A DNA stretch of 64,000 bases from Sphingobacterium sp. HMA12 (GCF_002933815.1 NZ_BEYR01000001.1:1344691-1408690), one strand, 5' to 3'. Counted from the first letter of the stretch, positions 1 to 9,266 are shown. The notes: generated by a model not told the origin, from the letters alone. Program-made: numbers and translations.

Positions 1-2
1 TG

Positions 3-2201
3 CAGGTACTGGCAAGCAGTGGGAGCAGCATCCGAAAACTCATCCAGCAGGGTAATTTCTCGGCAACGATGGAGGAGGAAATTCTCGCTGCTTACGTAGC
101 ACTAATAGGCCCGGACAATATACAGGACTTTGGCGTTGCAGTACGTTCTTCAGCTACAGCAGAAGATCTACCCGATGCTTCTTTTGCTGGACAGCAGGAT
201 ACTTACCTCAATATCCGTGGCCAACAGGAGCTCTTAACCGCGATAAAGAATTGTTTCGCTTCGCTGTTTACGGATCGGGCGATCAGCTACAGAGAGGCAT
301 TTAATTTCGGACATTTTAACATAGGGCTTTCTGTCTGCGTGCAGCAGATGGTCCGATCGGATTGTGGATCTTCAGGCGTCGCTTTTTCAATTGATACGGA
401 AAGCGGGTTTAAAGATGCTGTTCTGATCAATGGATCATATGGCTTGGGCGAACTTGTTGTTCAGGGTATGGTCAATCCGGATGAATTTATCGTATACAAA
501 CCGCTATTAAAAAAGGGCTATGCTTCGATCGTAGAAAAAAAATTAGGAAGCAAACAAGTGCAGATGACCTACGCTATTGGGAAAAACGAAACCGTGCAGG
601 TGATTGATACACCCGAAGCACACACAAAGCAGTTCTGTCTGGACGACACACAGATTCTCTTGCTTTCCAGATGGGTGTGCCTAATTGAAGACTATTATAC
701 AGCACTCAAAGGAAGATGGTGCCCCATGGATGTGGAATGGGCGCTGGATGGCCTGCGCGGTGATCTGTATATTGTTCAGGCCCGACCTGAAACCATCCAT
801 TCCCTGAAAAGCTCCAGCTGTATCACGGAATATAAAATTGAGCGGAAGGATAGGGCATCAGAAATTTTATTAAAGGGTATCGCAGTAGGTGATAAAATTG
901 CCTCAGGAACAGTACACAACTTTAAAGGCATCAGCAAACAGCAGATACATACAATTAACTTTAATCCGGGTGATATTATGGTTGCAGAGATCACTGATCC
1001 TGACTGGGAGCCCATCATGAAAAAGGCGTCGGCAATCATCACCAATAAAGGAGGCCGTACATGCCATGCTGCCATTGTGGCGAGGGAGCTCGGAGTACCG
1101 GCCATTGTGGGTTGCGCGGGAGCGACCGAAATCCTGCTCACAGCACAGGAAATCACGGTTTCGTGCGCTGAAGGAGATACAGGCATCGTATACCGGGGAA
1201 GAATCCCTTATACCAGACATGCTCATGACCTTGCCGATCTGCCTGAAGTCAATACACCGATATTAATGAATATCGGTTCACCTGACATCGCCTTTCAATA
1301 CGCAGATTACCCCGCAAAAGGGGTGGGGCTGGCCCGGGAAGAGTTTATCATCAACAACTACATCAAGGCACATCCGATGGCGCTTTTAAAACATCAGGAA
1401 TTGAACGACAGCACGCTGAGCAGCTATATCGATAATCTGACAGCAGGCTATGTCGATGCGGAAAATTATTTCATTGAAAAGCTTTCTTACGGAATCGGAA
1501 AAATCGCTGCCGCCTATTATCCAAATAAAGTCATCGTCCGTTTTTCGGATTTTAAAACCAATGAATACTATAATATGCCCGGCGGAAAATACTTTGAGCC
1601 TAGGGAGGAGAACCCGATGATCGGTTGGCGTGGCGCTTCAAGGTATTATTCCGCAGCATATAAGGAAGCCTTCGGGATGGAATGCCGGGCAATAAAAAAG
1701 GTACGGGAGGTCATGGGCCTAGACAATTTGGTGGTAATGATTCCGTTCTGCCGAACAGTAAATGAATTGTTTCAGGTTTACACCGTCATGGAGGAGTTTG
1801 GCCTTAAACGCGGGCAAAATGGCATGGAGGTGTATCTGATGGCCGAAGTCCCCGCAAACGTTATTCTAGCCGAAGAATTCGCACAACATATCGACGGATT
1901 TTCGATCGGATCAAACGATCTCACGCAACTGGTGCTAGGTTTGGACCGCGATTCATCACTTGTCGCCAGCCTGTATAATGAACGCAACGACGCCGTCAAA
2001 ATTATGATTACCAGCTTGATCCGGACCGCAAAGCATCAGGGTGTGAAGGTAGGCATCTGTGGGCAGGGACCATCCGACTACCCAGATTTTGCACAGTTCC
2101 TGGTCGAAGAGGGGATTGACTCCATTTCCGTTACACCAGATTCCTTTATGAAAACGGTAAATGCTGTCAAAGAAATTGAGGATAGACTGGTTGCCTATTA
2201 A
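3..2201 (+). CDS. ppsA: Phosphoenolpyruvate synthase, 5' end cut off by window edge
   Basis: Converts pyruvate, ATP and water to PEP, AMP and phosphate (cytoplasmic, gluconeogenic). The frame is open from the first bases, so the true start lies outside the window; the first ATG at 69 is internal. Order: C-terminal part of the PEP/pyruvate-binding ATP-grasp domain (SSATAEDLPDASFAGQQDT near the start), a swivelling phosphohistidine domain with GGRTCHAAIVARELGVPA (phospho-acceptor His about residue 333 counted from the ATG at 69), and the TIM-barrel PEP-binding domain with GWRGASRYY, MIPFCRTVNE and IGSNDLTQLVLGLDRD. Family proteins are close to 800 residues, so only a short N-terminal piece is missing. 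A rho-independent terminator follows. Pyruvate phosphate dikinase is less likely given the layout. Confidence 0.95.
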   Translation, partial: QVLASSGSSIRKLIQQGNFSATMEEEILAAYVALIGPDNIQDFGVAVRSSATAEDLPDASFAGQQDTYLNIRGQQELLTAIKNCFASLFTDRAISYREAFNFGHFNIGLSVCVQQMVRSDCGSSGVAFSIDTESGFKDAVLINGSYGLGELVVQGMVNPDEFIVYKPLLKKGYASIVEKKLGSKQVQMTYAIGKNETVQVIDTPEAHTKQFCLDDTQILLLSRWVCLIEDYYTALKGRWCPMDVEWALDGLRGDLYIVQARPETIHSLKSSSCITEYKIERKDRASEILLKGIAVGDKIASGTVHNFKGISKQQIHTINFNPGDIMVAEITDPDWEPIMKKASAIITNKGGRTCHAAIVARELGVPAIVGCAGATEILLTAQEITVSCAEGDTGIVYRGRIPYTRHAHDLADLPEVNTPILMNIGSPDIAFQYADYPAKGVGLAREEFIINNYIKAHPMALLKHQELNDSTLSSYIDNLTAGYVDAENYFIEKLSYGIGKIAAAYYPNKVIVRFSDFKTNEYYNMPGGKYFEPREENPMIGWRGASRYYSAAYKEAFGMECRAIKKVREVMGLDNLVVMIPFCRTVNELFQVYTVMEEFGLKRGQNGMEVYLMAEVPANVILAEEFAQHIDGFSIGSNDLTQLVLGLDRDSSLVASLYNERNDAVKIMITSLIRTAKHQGVKVGICGQGPSDYPDFAQFLVEEGIDSISVTPDSFMKTVNAVKEIEDRLVAY

Positions 2202-2244
2202 ACGCGTCACAGCTATCCAATATGGAGGGCTGACAAAAGGGAAA

Positions 2245-2275
2245 GGCAGATCATTGAGTGATCTGTCTTTTTTTT
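2245..2275 (+). terminator. Rho-independent terminator after ppsA
   Basis: A GGCAGATCA / TGATCTGTC stem with a short loop is followed by a run of eight or more T, 45 bases after the ppsA stop codon. The same stem core recurs in the tRNA-His terminator near 26.97 kb. Confidence 0.8.
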
Positions 2276-2350
2276 AAATGTTTGGGTTCCAAACAAATTA
2301 ATTCAGCTATCAACAGAAACAAAAGATCGTGCAACACTGTTATAGTGGGC

Positions 2351-2923
2351 ATGAAAGTCTTGATCAGCATATTTTTTATTTTTTTATGCGTTCCCGTTAT
2401 TGGGCAGACAGGGACCTATCGGCTTGTGACCGCTACAGGTGCTTCAAGTACGATGGTAATCAGATCTATGCAGTCCACTGTCGTTGCAGATGTTTTCGCC
2501 TGGTGGAATATCCCTTCAGGTACCCATGGCACCTTTTCTGGGAAAGGTACACGCTTTGGCAATAGCTCTATTATAAAAGAGAAGGACGATCCGAGCTGCA
2601 CACTAAAATTGACTTTTGTGGAAAAACAGCTTAAAGTTCAATTTTCAGGCTGCAACAGGCAGAATCTAACCGATGATTTTTCCGGTAATTATAATCAACT
2701 GACATTGCGAACACATGGCACCTATCGGACCAGACCGGCTAAAACCTATTTTCATAAATATCCAAGACTTACTAAAACACGGAAAAATTATCTCCGAAAA
2801 GGAACTCAGGTCCAGGTGGATATTGAAAATATCGTCGATGACCGTTGGGTTTATGTCAATTATCGTGACAACATGGGCAAGGTATCCAGCGGTTATATTT
2901 TATGGTCAGACCTGGGACAATAA
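2351..2923 (+). CDS. Small secreted protein with C-terminal SH3-like region
   Basis: A 190-residue protein of no recognised family. I start it at the ATG at 2351, because from there a clear signal peptide begins (MKVLISIFFIFLCVPVIGQ, cleavage probably after GQ); the longer open frame from 2258 would bury it behind a polar leader and overlap the ppsA terminator. The mature part has a Thr/Ser-rich beta-like region with two Cys (about residues 84 and 101 of the mature protein) and a C-terminal stretch (KGTQVQVDIENIVDDRWVYV, then GYILWSDL) that resembles a bacterial SH3 domain. It probably acts in the periplasm or at the surface. Family assignment is inference only. Confidence 0.65.
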   Translation: MKVLISIFFIFLCVPVIGQTGTYRLVTATGASSTMVIRSMQSTVVADVFAWWNIPSGTHGTFSGKGTRFGNSSIIKEKDDPSCTLKLTFVEKQLKVQFSGCNRQNLTDDFSGNYNQLTLRTHGTYRTRPAKTYFHKYPRLTKTRKNYLRKGTQVQVDIENIVDDRWVYVNYRDNMGKVSSGYILWSDLGQ

Positions 2924-3016
2924 AACGCTATTTGCTGTTGCAACTTCTGCTTTTGAAATGGTCCTTATCCCGTGCTTCTCGAAGTTTCTCAATACCGTTG
3001 CTTGTGCAAACACGTT

Positions 3017-3181
3017 TCAATAAGAGGAAAGTACCCCAAGAGAGCGGTCTAGCTTATTTAAAATCTGCTCCCGATAGCGGATACCCCATTCGCCCATGGT
3101 ATCAATGATCTGATGAAGGCCCTTGCCAAATTCAGATGAAATATCTGAAAGCCGGGTTGATGGATTTTCTGAATATAGCAA
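3017..3181 (-). pseudogene. Remnant of an HxlR-family transcriptional regulator
   Basis: Read leftwards, this stretch gives about 54 codons containing LSDISSEFGKGLHQIIDTMG followed by EWGIRYREQI. That matches the C-terminal wing-to-helix region of HxlR/MarR-like winged-helix regulators (typically YSLTEFGKSLIPILDAMCEWG). It ends at a TGA at 3017-3019, and an in-frame stop lies just upstream at 3182-3184. No start codon and no winged-helix recognition helix are present, so this is a C-terminal scrap of a lost gene. It sits directly beside the rearranged SusC locus. Family recognition is by eye. Confidence 0.55.
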
Positions 3182-3238
3182 TCAGATCCGGCCTCATGAA
3201 GAGTTATTTGTTGCGATGTGATTTTGACGATATCTATT

Positions 3239-3273
3239 AAAAAGGGAGTTTTAGCTCCCTTTTCTTGTTTTTA
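3239..3273. terminator. Bidirectional hairpin terminator
   Basis: AAAAGGGAG / CTCCCTTTT stem with a TTTTAG loop, A-rich before and T-rich after, so it can work on both strands. It lies just beyond the stop codon of the leftward SusC-thioredoxin gene. Confidence 0.7.
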
Positions 3274-3317
3274 AAAACATCTTAACGCAGTTTGATGGGC
3301 CGGGAGAAGCATGCAGT

Positions 3318-6300
3318 TTATTGCTCCCGTTCTTTTAGGTATTCAATCATAGCGTCCAAACTCTGTAATAGTTTCTCACCTTCAAATCCGACCTTACGAA
3401 AGCGAATATTTCCTTGGCCATCAAGGATCAACGTCGTTGGAATAGAAGTAATATCAAGTTTACTACTCAGCTTCTTATCCTGATTATAATAGAAAGGAAA
3501 ATCAAATTGCGGATTGGTCTGTGCCCATTTGTAGGCATCATCCCAGCTATTGCCACTGCCTGAGTTGAGTACAACAAATTTTACTTTTGGATCTTCCGCG
3601 TACTTTTTATACACCTGGTGCAGGTAGGGAAAAGAGGCGATGCAGGGCTTACACCAGGTGGCCCAAAAATCTATAATCACAATCTTACCTTCAAAATCTG
3701 TCCGGCTTAAAGGTTTTTTGACCATATCCACGATGCTAATTTCCTTTGGAAAAGCTGTATTCCCAATGGTTTGATCAAAGTCTTTATAATAAAGCTGTTT
3801 CCATTGCTTGTCCAAATTGTTGAAATAGGCCTGTTGGGCTGATGGGCTTTGGATGCCTCTTTGCTCAACATCTGCCTTTAGAAGCATTTTGATCGCCGGG
3901 TCAAAGGGGGCCTGAAGGTACGCGGCTTCCAGTAATGGCTTTGAATGTTGCATGTCACCCCATTGCTGATAGCACTTGGCTATTGCCGTGAGCAAGGGGG
4001 CAGATTTTAAGTCGGATACACTTTTGATGAACCATGCTTTTGCTGTTTGACGCTGATTCAACTGGCCAGTAATAAGTCCCTGAATGGCCATCGTCTCGGC
4101 TGTGACTGCTTTGATCTTATCTGCCTTGAGCGGATCGTAAGCAACCAGGTAGCCTGTTTCCGGAAAGTAGCGAATCAGGCTTACCGGATAATTAGCGATA
4201 CTGTCCAATAGGTATAAATTGAAATACCGATAGTTATTGCGGTAGGCGAGATTTGCTGCATTGGCTCCGTTGGCAGTAGCGCGCGGCACATCGGTGATGT
4301 CGCCGGGTTTCTGCCAACGGCCCAAGACATACTCATCCAAGTTGGCAAGACCGCCAATGGTCGCGGCCTGAGGCCCATAGCCAATGGAAGGTCCTTCCTG
4401 TTTGACAAACTGAAACATAAATCCAAGCGACAGATCACCGTAGGTCAGGTTGTTGCTGAGGCCGCCATAATATTTTGGCATCAACGACCCCAAAGTCACA
4501 TAGTCCTTAAAATCGCTGATTTTTCCGTCACCATCCACATCCAAAAATTGCGCTATCCCAGTCTGTGTATCCACTCCCGTAAATTGGAATCCGCGCACGA
4601 TCCGTGTAGACTCACCGATGACATAACTTCTGCTGGCACTGCTGTTTTCCAGGCCTGGATAATCCAATAACGTATTGCTTGGAAAGGTGATGTTAAAATT
4701 GGTTTTCCAGATAAACTTATCCTTTTGGATATTGCTGCTGCTCAGTTCAAACTCCAAACCTTTATTTTCAATCAATGCGGGCTGATTACCAAAATACGAG
4801 CCAAATCCTGTCTGTGGGGCAAGTACAATATTGATCAGCTGATTATCGGATCTATTGTTGTAATAATTGGCTGTTAGAAATATACGATCTTTTAGGAATC
4901 CAAGATCGAGACCGAGCTCTTTCTTTTTTATTTCCTCCCATCCAAAATTGGGATTGAAAACCCGTGTAGGGTAGAGTCCAGCAATGTTTTGATAAGCGAG
5001 GCCTGTTCCCCAGGTGTCAAGGTATTGGTAATCGCCGATCTGGTCATTTCCGGTTAAACCCCAGCTTGCACGTAGTTTTCCGAAGCTCAGTATGGTCTGG
5101 TTTCGGAGAAAATCTTCACTGCTGAATACCCAGGCAGCACCTACAGAACCAAAATTTCCGTATTTATTATTCGGACCAAAGCGCGACGAACCGTCCCTAC
5201 GGTAACTAACATTGAATAGGTATTTGTCATCATAGGCATAATTGATACGCCCAAATGCTGACTGATAGCGGTAATCTGCATATTGGTTGTTGCGGACTAC
5301 AATTATTCCAGCGGCGCCAATATTTTCGAGCTGAGAGTCACTTGGATAACTATTACCATCCAGGTATTTGCCCTCGCTTACCCGTTGCTGCCAGGTACCT
5401 CCCAAAAGGAACTTTAATTCATGTTTTCCAAAACTTCTGCTGTAATTAAGCTGTGGTTCAACGATATATGACTGATAATCTGAATTCCCGTAAGAAGCCA
5501 TCGATCCAGTACTTGTCAAGGGGTTAAAACCCCGCAGGGGCAGTATGGCTGTTTGATCCATACTTTTGAGGTTATAACCAACGCTAAGCTTGGCAATCAA
5601 TTCAGGCAGAACGGCATATTCAGCGGAAAAATTGGCTAGCAGGGATTTTGATTTTGAAAGGCTCGAGCGTTCCATATAGGCTGCCGGATTCTGTAAGGAC
5701 TGTTGGAACCAGTAATAGGCTCCCTGTTCGTCATATAAAGGATAATTGGGTGCAAGGTTATAAAATTGGGCGATATCCGTTGGCACACTATTGTTGCGGT
5801 CCAGGTTTAAATTAAAACTACCATGTAATTTAAATCGTTGGTCTTTGGATTGTGTCGAAAGATTCAGCAGTCCGCCACCACGTTGATAATTAAGATTACC
5901 GGGAAGTGGATCGCCCTGTCTGTTGAAGTTAGCACTGGCAAGATATTGCGTGTATTCATCACCACCGGAAAATGAAAGCTGGTAGGTGGAAAAAGGAGCA
6001 CTGGCACCATAAAACTGTCGCTGCCAATCGCTGTATGCTGTTGGACTCCAGGTCAGCAGATCTGGTGCATTATCTATTGTTGGTGTAAAGTTGTCGTTTT
6101 GGAATGCCTCTCTACGGATCTGTAGATATTGGTCGGTATTCAGCATCTTGAGGTTGCGGATTGCTTTTCCTGCTCCAAGATTCGTATTAAAATCAATTTT
6201 CAGTCCATTATTATTTCCTTTTTTTGTTGTGATCAGAATAACCCCATTGCCTCCACGGGAACCGTATATGGCGGTAGCGTCAGCATCTTTTAGGACATCA

Positions 6301-7190
6301 ATACGCTCGATATCTTTGGGGTTAATTAAACTGAGCGGGCTTTGCTTACCATTAGCCGCATTAAATTGATTCATGCTCTCATCAGAAAATGGTATACCAT
6401 CGATAATATAAAGCGGACTACTGCCATTGCTCAGGGAATTTACACCCCGGAGCTGCACTTGAAAGGAACTACCGGGTAGACCTGAATTGGAAGCAATGTT
6501 CAGCCCTGCGACACGGCCTTGTAAGGCAGCAAGCGGATCCAACACAGGCTGAGCCCCAATCTCTTTGCTTGTGATACTGGATACCGATCCGGTGTTTTTA
6601 CGAATGGAGGAGGTACCATAACCAATGACAACCACCTCATCAAGGTTACCGGGGTCAGCCTCAAGGTTCAGTTCGAGTGGGCCAGCATCCGTAATTTTAA
6701 CTTCCCTGCTCCGATAGCCTACGGAACTTAACAGAACCACATCATTGAGCTGCAGCCCACGCAGACTAAACCGGCCATTGGCGTCGGTTACCGTGCTGAG
6801 GACTTTATTTTTTACCCGTAAGCTGACCCCTTCCAAGGTTAGACCAGCTGTATTACGGACACGGCCCGAGACATCCATCTGCTGCGTTTTAGCCGTTAGG
6901 CTACCCTGCAGAACAATGGTATTTTTAACAATATTATAACGGATTCCTTTGGCGGAAAATGCCTGTTTAAGCAGTGTTGGGATATCGGTATCACTGAGAT
7001 TGACCATTAAGGCAAGATCCGGATTGATTTCATTGGGATCATACACAAAGCGGTAATCGCTACGCTGCTCGATAGACTTGACAAGCTGCTTAAATGGAAT
7101 GTGATCAGGCGCATTAGTAGGATGCTGGCCAAAGGCATAGCCATTGACATGCATCAGCATGAATAATAGTGCTTTTACAGAGTGTTTCAT
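3318..7190 (-). CDS. SusC/RagA TonB-dependent receptor fused in frame to a TlpA-like thioredoxin (chimera, SusC barrel truncated)
   Basis: A 1290-residue protein. N-terminal signal peptide, STN/secretin domain (about 30-95), carboxypeptidase-like beta domain (about 105-180), DEVVVIGYGTSSIRKNTGSV TonB-box/plug start (about 185), plug with PLYIIDGIPF and RGGNGVILITTKKG, then the SusC beta-barrel. At about residue 985 (near 4,235) the barrel stops at GANAANLAYRNNYRYF and continues as a TPR-like helical segment and a TlpA/ResA thioredoxin fold with FWATWCKPC (Cys about 1180 and 1183) and a cis-Pro SIPTTLILDG. The last roughly 85-100 residues of a normal SusC, the whole SusD partner and the N-terminus of the thioredoxin protein are missing, as expected from one in-frame deletion. 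It is transcribed after fecR. Barrel closure is doubtful; the thioredoxin active site looks intact. Confidence 0.85.
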   Translation of the reverse strand: MKHSVKALLFMLMHVNGYAFGQHPTNAPDHIPFKQLVKSIEQRSDYRFVYDPNEINPDLALMVNLSDTDIPTLLKQAFSAKGIRYNIVKNTIVLQGSLTAKTQQMDVSGRVRNTAGLTLEGVSLRVKNKVLSTVTDANGRFSLRGLQLNDVVLLSSVGYRSREVKITDAGPLELNLEADPGNLDEVVVIGYGTSSIRKNTGSVSSITSKEIGAQPVLDPLAALQGRVAGLNIASNSGLPGSSFQVQLRGVNSLSNGSSPLYIIDGIPFSDESMNQFNAANGKQSPLSLINPKDIERIDVLKDADATAIYGSRGGNGVILITTKKGNNNGLKIDFNTNLGAGKAIRNLKMLNTDQYLQIRREAFQNDNFTPTIDNAPDLLTWSPTAYSDWQRQFYGASAPFSTYQLSFSGGDEYTQYLASANFNRQGDPLPGNLNYQRGGGLLNLSTQSKDQRFKLHGSFNLNLDRNNSVPTDIAQFYNLAPNYPLYDEQGAYYWFQQSLQNPAAYMERSSLSKSKSLLANFSAEYAVLPELIAKLSVGYNLKSMDQTAILPLRGFNPLTSTGSMASYGNSDYQSYIVEPQLNYSRSFGKHELKFLLGGTWQQRVSEGKYLDGNSYPSDSQLENIGAAGIIVVRNNQYADYRYQSAFGRINYAYDDKYLFNVSYRRDGSSRFGPNNKYGNFGSVGAAWVFSSEDFLRNQTILSFGKLRASWGLTGNDQIGDYQYLDTWGTGLAYQNIAGLYPTRVFNPNFGWEEIKKKELGLDLGFLKDRIFLTANYYNNRSDNQLINIVLAPQTGFGSYFGNQPALIENKGLEFELSSSNIQKDKFIWKTNFNITFPSNTLLDYPGLENSSASRSYVIGESTRIVRGFQFTGVDTQTGIAQFLDVDGDGKISDFKDYVTLGSLMPKYYGGLSNNLTYGDLSLGFMFQFVKQEGPSIGYGPQAATIGGLANLDEYVLGRWQKPGDITDVPRATANGANAANLAYRNNYRYFNLYLLDSIANYPVSLIRYFPETGYLVAYDPLKADKIKAVTAETMAIQGLITGQLNQRQTAKAWFIKSVSDLKSAPLLTAIAKCYQQWGDMQHSKPLLEAAYLQAPFDPAIKMLLKADVEQRGIQSPSAQQAYFNNLDKQWKQLYYKDFDQTIGNTAFPKEISIVDMVKKPLSRTDFEGKIVIIDFWATWCKPCIASFPYLHQVYKKYAEDPKVKFVVLNSGSGNSWDDAYKWAQTNPQFDFPFYYNQDKKLSSKLDITSIPTTLILDGQGNIRFRKVGFEGEKLLQSLDAMIEYLKEREQ

Positions 7191-7230
7191 AGGGTATTAG
7201 ATTAAAAATACGTTTGTTCGTTGATTTTGG

Positions 7231-8286
7231 TCAGGGAATAAGCATGAGGTGATCCTTATCGATTTTATAGTTTATGCCCGCAAAATGTAAGATGTGGAGC
7301 ATTTCCTCAAATGGCTGCTGTTTGCTGATCTTGCCACTGAGGACTTTATTTTTATATGCAGGTGATAGGGTATAGGTAAAGTTGTACCAGCGTGCCAGGT
7401 CGGCCATAATTTGCGGTAAAGGGGTCTGATCGAATTCAAAATAACCGTTTTTCCAGGCCGTAAGATCGGGCTGATTGCGCGTACTGTGCAATTGTAGGCT
7501 TCCATTGCTCAGGTCCAACTCAATCTTTTGACCGGGAAGCAAGACCTGTTGGTGGTCCACGTTTGTCACCTGTATTTTTCCCTCATCCAGTTGTGTGGTT
7601 AACATTGGGCTCTCGCTTTTATAGAGACGCACATTGAACGCAGTTCCCAGGGCTTCAATTTTTGTTCCCTGCACGTTGACAATAAAAGGTTTGTCTTTAT
7701 TTTTGGCAACCTTAAAATAGGCTTCACCTTGAAGGAATACGGAGCGGTTCTGTTGGTTATAATGTTCGGCGATTTCCAGTCTACTATCCGCATTTAACCA
7801 TACGGTGGTTCCATCGGGGAGCTGCATTTGGTATTCTTGCCCCTTTTTTGTCTGAACAGTCCATTTTTGGGGTCCGTGCAGGTCAGCCAATGTGTTACTC
7901 AGATGTTGCTTATCGTTCAGCGTGATCAGCTCATTGCCAATCAGTAAATCGGCCTGAAACTGTCCGACACTAAAAGGAAGTGGCTGTTGTCGCAGGCGTT
8001 GGTTGTCAGGCAAAAAATAAATTGCGAGTCCCGCTGTTAAGAGAACCACAATGCTGGCGGCTACCTTTAGATAGGCCCGCTTGCGGCGTTTGGCAGCTGA
8101 TTCGGTAGCAAATAGGGTATTCTGAAAGTGTAGATCTTCGACCGTGAGGTTAAGTTCAGGGATTTCTTTGTTATTGTTCTCTTTCGAAAGAGCATTGTAC
8201 CAACTTTCGACAAGAGCAATCTCTTCGGCACTGCATAAGCCCTGCTTATATTTTAATAATAATTGTTTAGTTACTAGTTGCTTCAT
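7231..8286 (-). CDS. FecR-family anti-sigma factor
   Basis: A 351-residue inner-membrane regulator that relays the state of a TonB-dependent receptor to an ECF sigma factor. The N-terminal cytoplasmic part binds sigma; one membrane helix (VAASIVVLLTAGLAIYFLP, about residues 75-93) is followed by the periplasmic FecR domain (MQLPDGTTVWLNADSRLEI, then GEAYFKVAKNKDKPFIV and TKIEALGTAFNVR). The C-terminal DUF4974/STN-like domain contains TPLPQIMADLARWYNFTY. Length and order are normal for Bacteroidota FecR. The gene lies between the truncated sigma gene and the SusC chimera, 40 bases from the latter, so all three probably share a transcript. Its intact state contrasts with both neighbours. Confidence 0.93.
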   Translation of the reverse strand: MKQLVTKQLLLKYKQGLCSAEEIALVESWYNALSKENNNKEIPELNLTVEDLHFQNTLFATESAAKRRKRAYLKVAASIVVLLTAGLAIYFLPDNQRLRQQPLPFSVGQFQADLLIGNELITLNDKQHLSNTLADLHGPQKWTVQTKKGQEYQMQLPDGTTVWLNADSRLEIAEHYNQQNRSVFLQGEAYFKVAKNKDKPFIVNVQGTKIEALGTAFNVRLYKSESPMLTTQLDEGKIQVTNVDHQQVLLPGQKIELDLSNGSLQLHSTRNQPDLTAWKNGYFEFDQTPLPQIMADLARWYNFTYTLSPAYKNKVLSGKISKQQPFEEMLHILHFAGINYKIDKDHLMLIP

Positions 8287-8381
8287 GGGCAGTTGTGGTG
8301 TTTACTGCTTAGAAGACAGGGAAAGGCAGCTTTAGTGGTAGAAAAAAATGAAAATAGTGCGTATTTTTTTTCGAAGCAAAA

Positions 8382-8798
8382 TTAATGATAACTCCGTTGT
8401 TCATAACGACTTTTTTTGAAGATGAGTGCCATTTTACGGGGAAGGTGCTCAATGGCATCTTCGATTTGCTGCACCAATTCCTTCTCCCTTAATAATTCGT
8501 CAGGCATGATTTCAAAGACTGGAGCCCTATGCTCAAGATAGCTTTCATATTTTCGCCCTACATCCTGACTGGCCATGCGGTTGATCACCAGGTTACGCGC
8601 CGAACGAAAAAGATAAGCCCGGTAAGAATGCTGGATCTCTAGCCGGTCCATTCTGTCCCAAAGGTTGGCAAAGATCTCCTGCACAATATCGCGGGCCTCA
8701 TCGCGATCATCCAACATCCGAAAAACATGCACATACAACTTCACCCAGTTTTCTTCGTAAAGCTGAGTAAACAATCGTCTGACATGATCTACATTCAT
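8382..8798 (-). CDS. ECF sigma-70 factor, truncated before the region 4 helix-turn-helix
   Basis: A 138-residue protein. Region 2 is clear: LFTQLYEENWVKLYVHVFRM, then DDRDEARDIVQEIFANLWDR and RAYLFRSARNLVINRM. Region 4 begins (IEDAIEHLPRKMALIFKKSR) but the frame stops after YEQRSYH, just where family members continue with a KEIAEELGISEKTVK-type helix-turn-helix for -35 recognition. Relatives are usually about 180-195 residues. None of the three frames after the stop restores the missing helix, so this is a deletion rather than a simple frameshift. A good Bacteroidota promoter lies upstream. The product could bind FecR and core polymerase but should not recognise a -35 element; it may be a pseudogene. 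Confidence 0.8.
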   Translation of the reverse strand: MNVDHVRRLFTQLYEENWVKLYVHVFRMLDDRDEARDIVQEIFANLWDRMDRLEIQHSYRAYLFRSARNLVINRMASQDVGRKYESYLEHRAPVFEIMPDELLREKELVQQIEDAIEHLPRKMALIFKKSRYEQRSYH

Positions 8799-8827
8799 GG
8801 AAATGGCTTAGTTAAGTGTTGATTTAT

Positions 8828-8858
8828 CAAATTTAGGGTTTATTTTTAGGAAAGGCAA
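8828..8858 (-). promoter_or_regulatory. Bacteroidota-type promoter for the sigma/fecR/susC locus
   Basis: On the minus strand, TTG (8858-8856) is followed after 20 bases by TAAATTTG (8835-8828), matching TTG-N20-TAnnTTTG. It lies 30 bases upstream of the sigma ATG at 8798. Confidence 0.65.
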
Positions 8859-9266
8859 TTTATGTTGGATTTAAACGGCGAGCCTATCCTAAAGATTTCA
8901 CCAAGCTGCAGCTTTTTTACGACTTTTCAGATGATAGGAGTTGTCCACTTTTTTAGGCAGCACGCTAACAAATACTTTATATTTTTACGCCTTAGCTACG
9001 TACTTCATACGTTTTCCATCTGGCTTATTACTTAATTATCTTTTATCCTAATTAGTTAATTTTTAAATGTTTTAAGCAAAAATATACTAAAAAATGCTCA
9101 TTAACTAGCCGTATGCTAAGTTTTTTCCATAAAAACGTACTTCTACGTTAACGGATAATGGGAAGATGATGGGCTAAAAGATCATCATATACTAGCACTC
9201 TTATTGATACCTTCTTATGAAATCAACTTCAAATAATAGCAATATAGACAAGATAGAGGAAAAGTT
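8859..9266. other. Divergent intergenic region between two ECF sigma genes
   Basis: About 400 bases, strongly AT-rich, with no convincing reading frame on either strand. It holds the upstream regions of both sigma genes. The only distinct element seen is ACGTACTTCTACGT (9135-9148), an ACGTA/TACGT inverted repeat whose core recurs at 29.67 and 34.09 kb. Confidence 0.5.
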
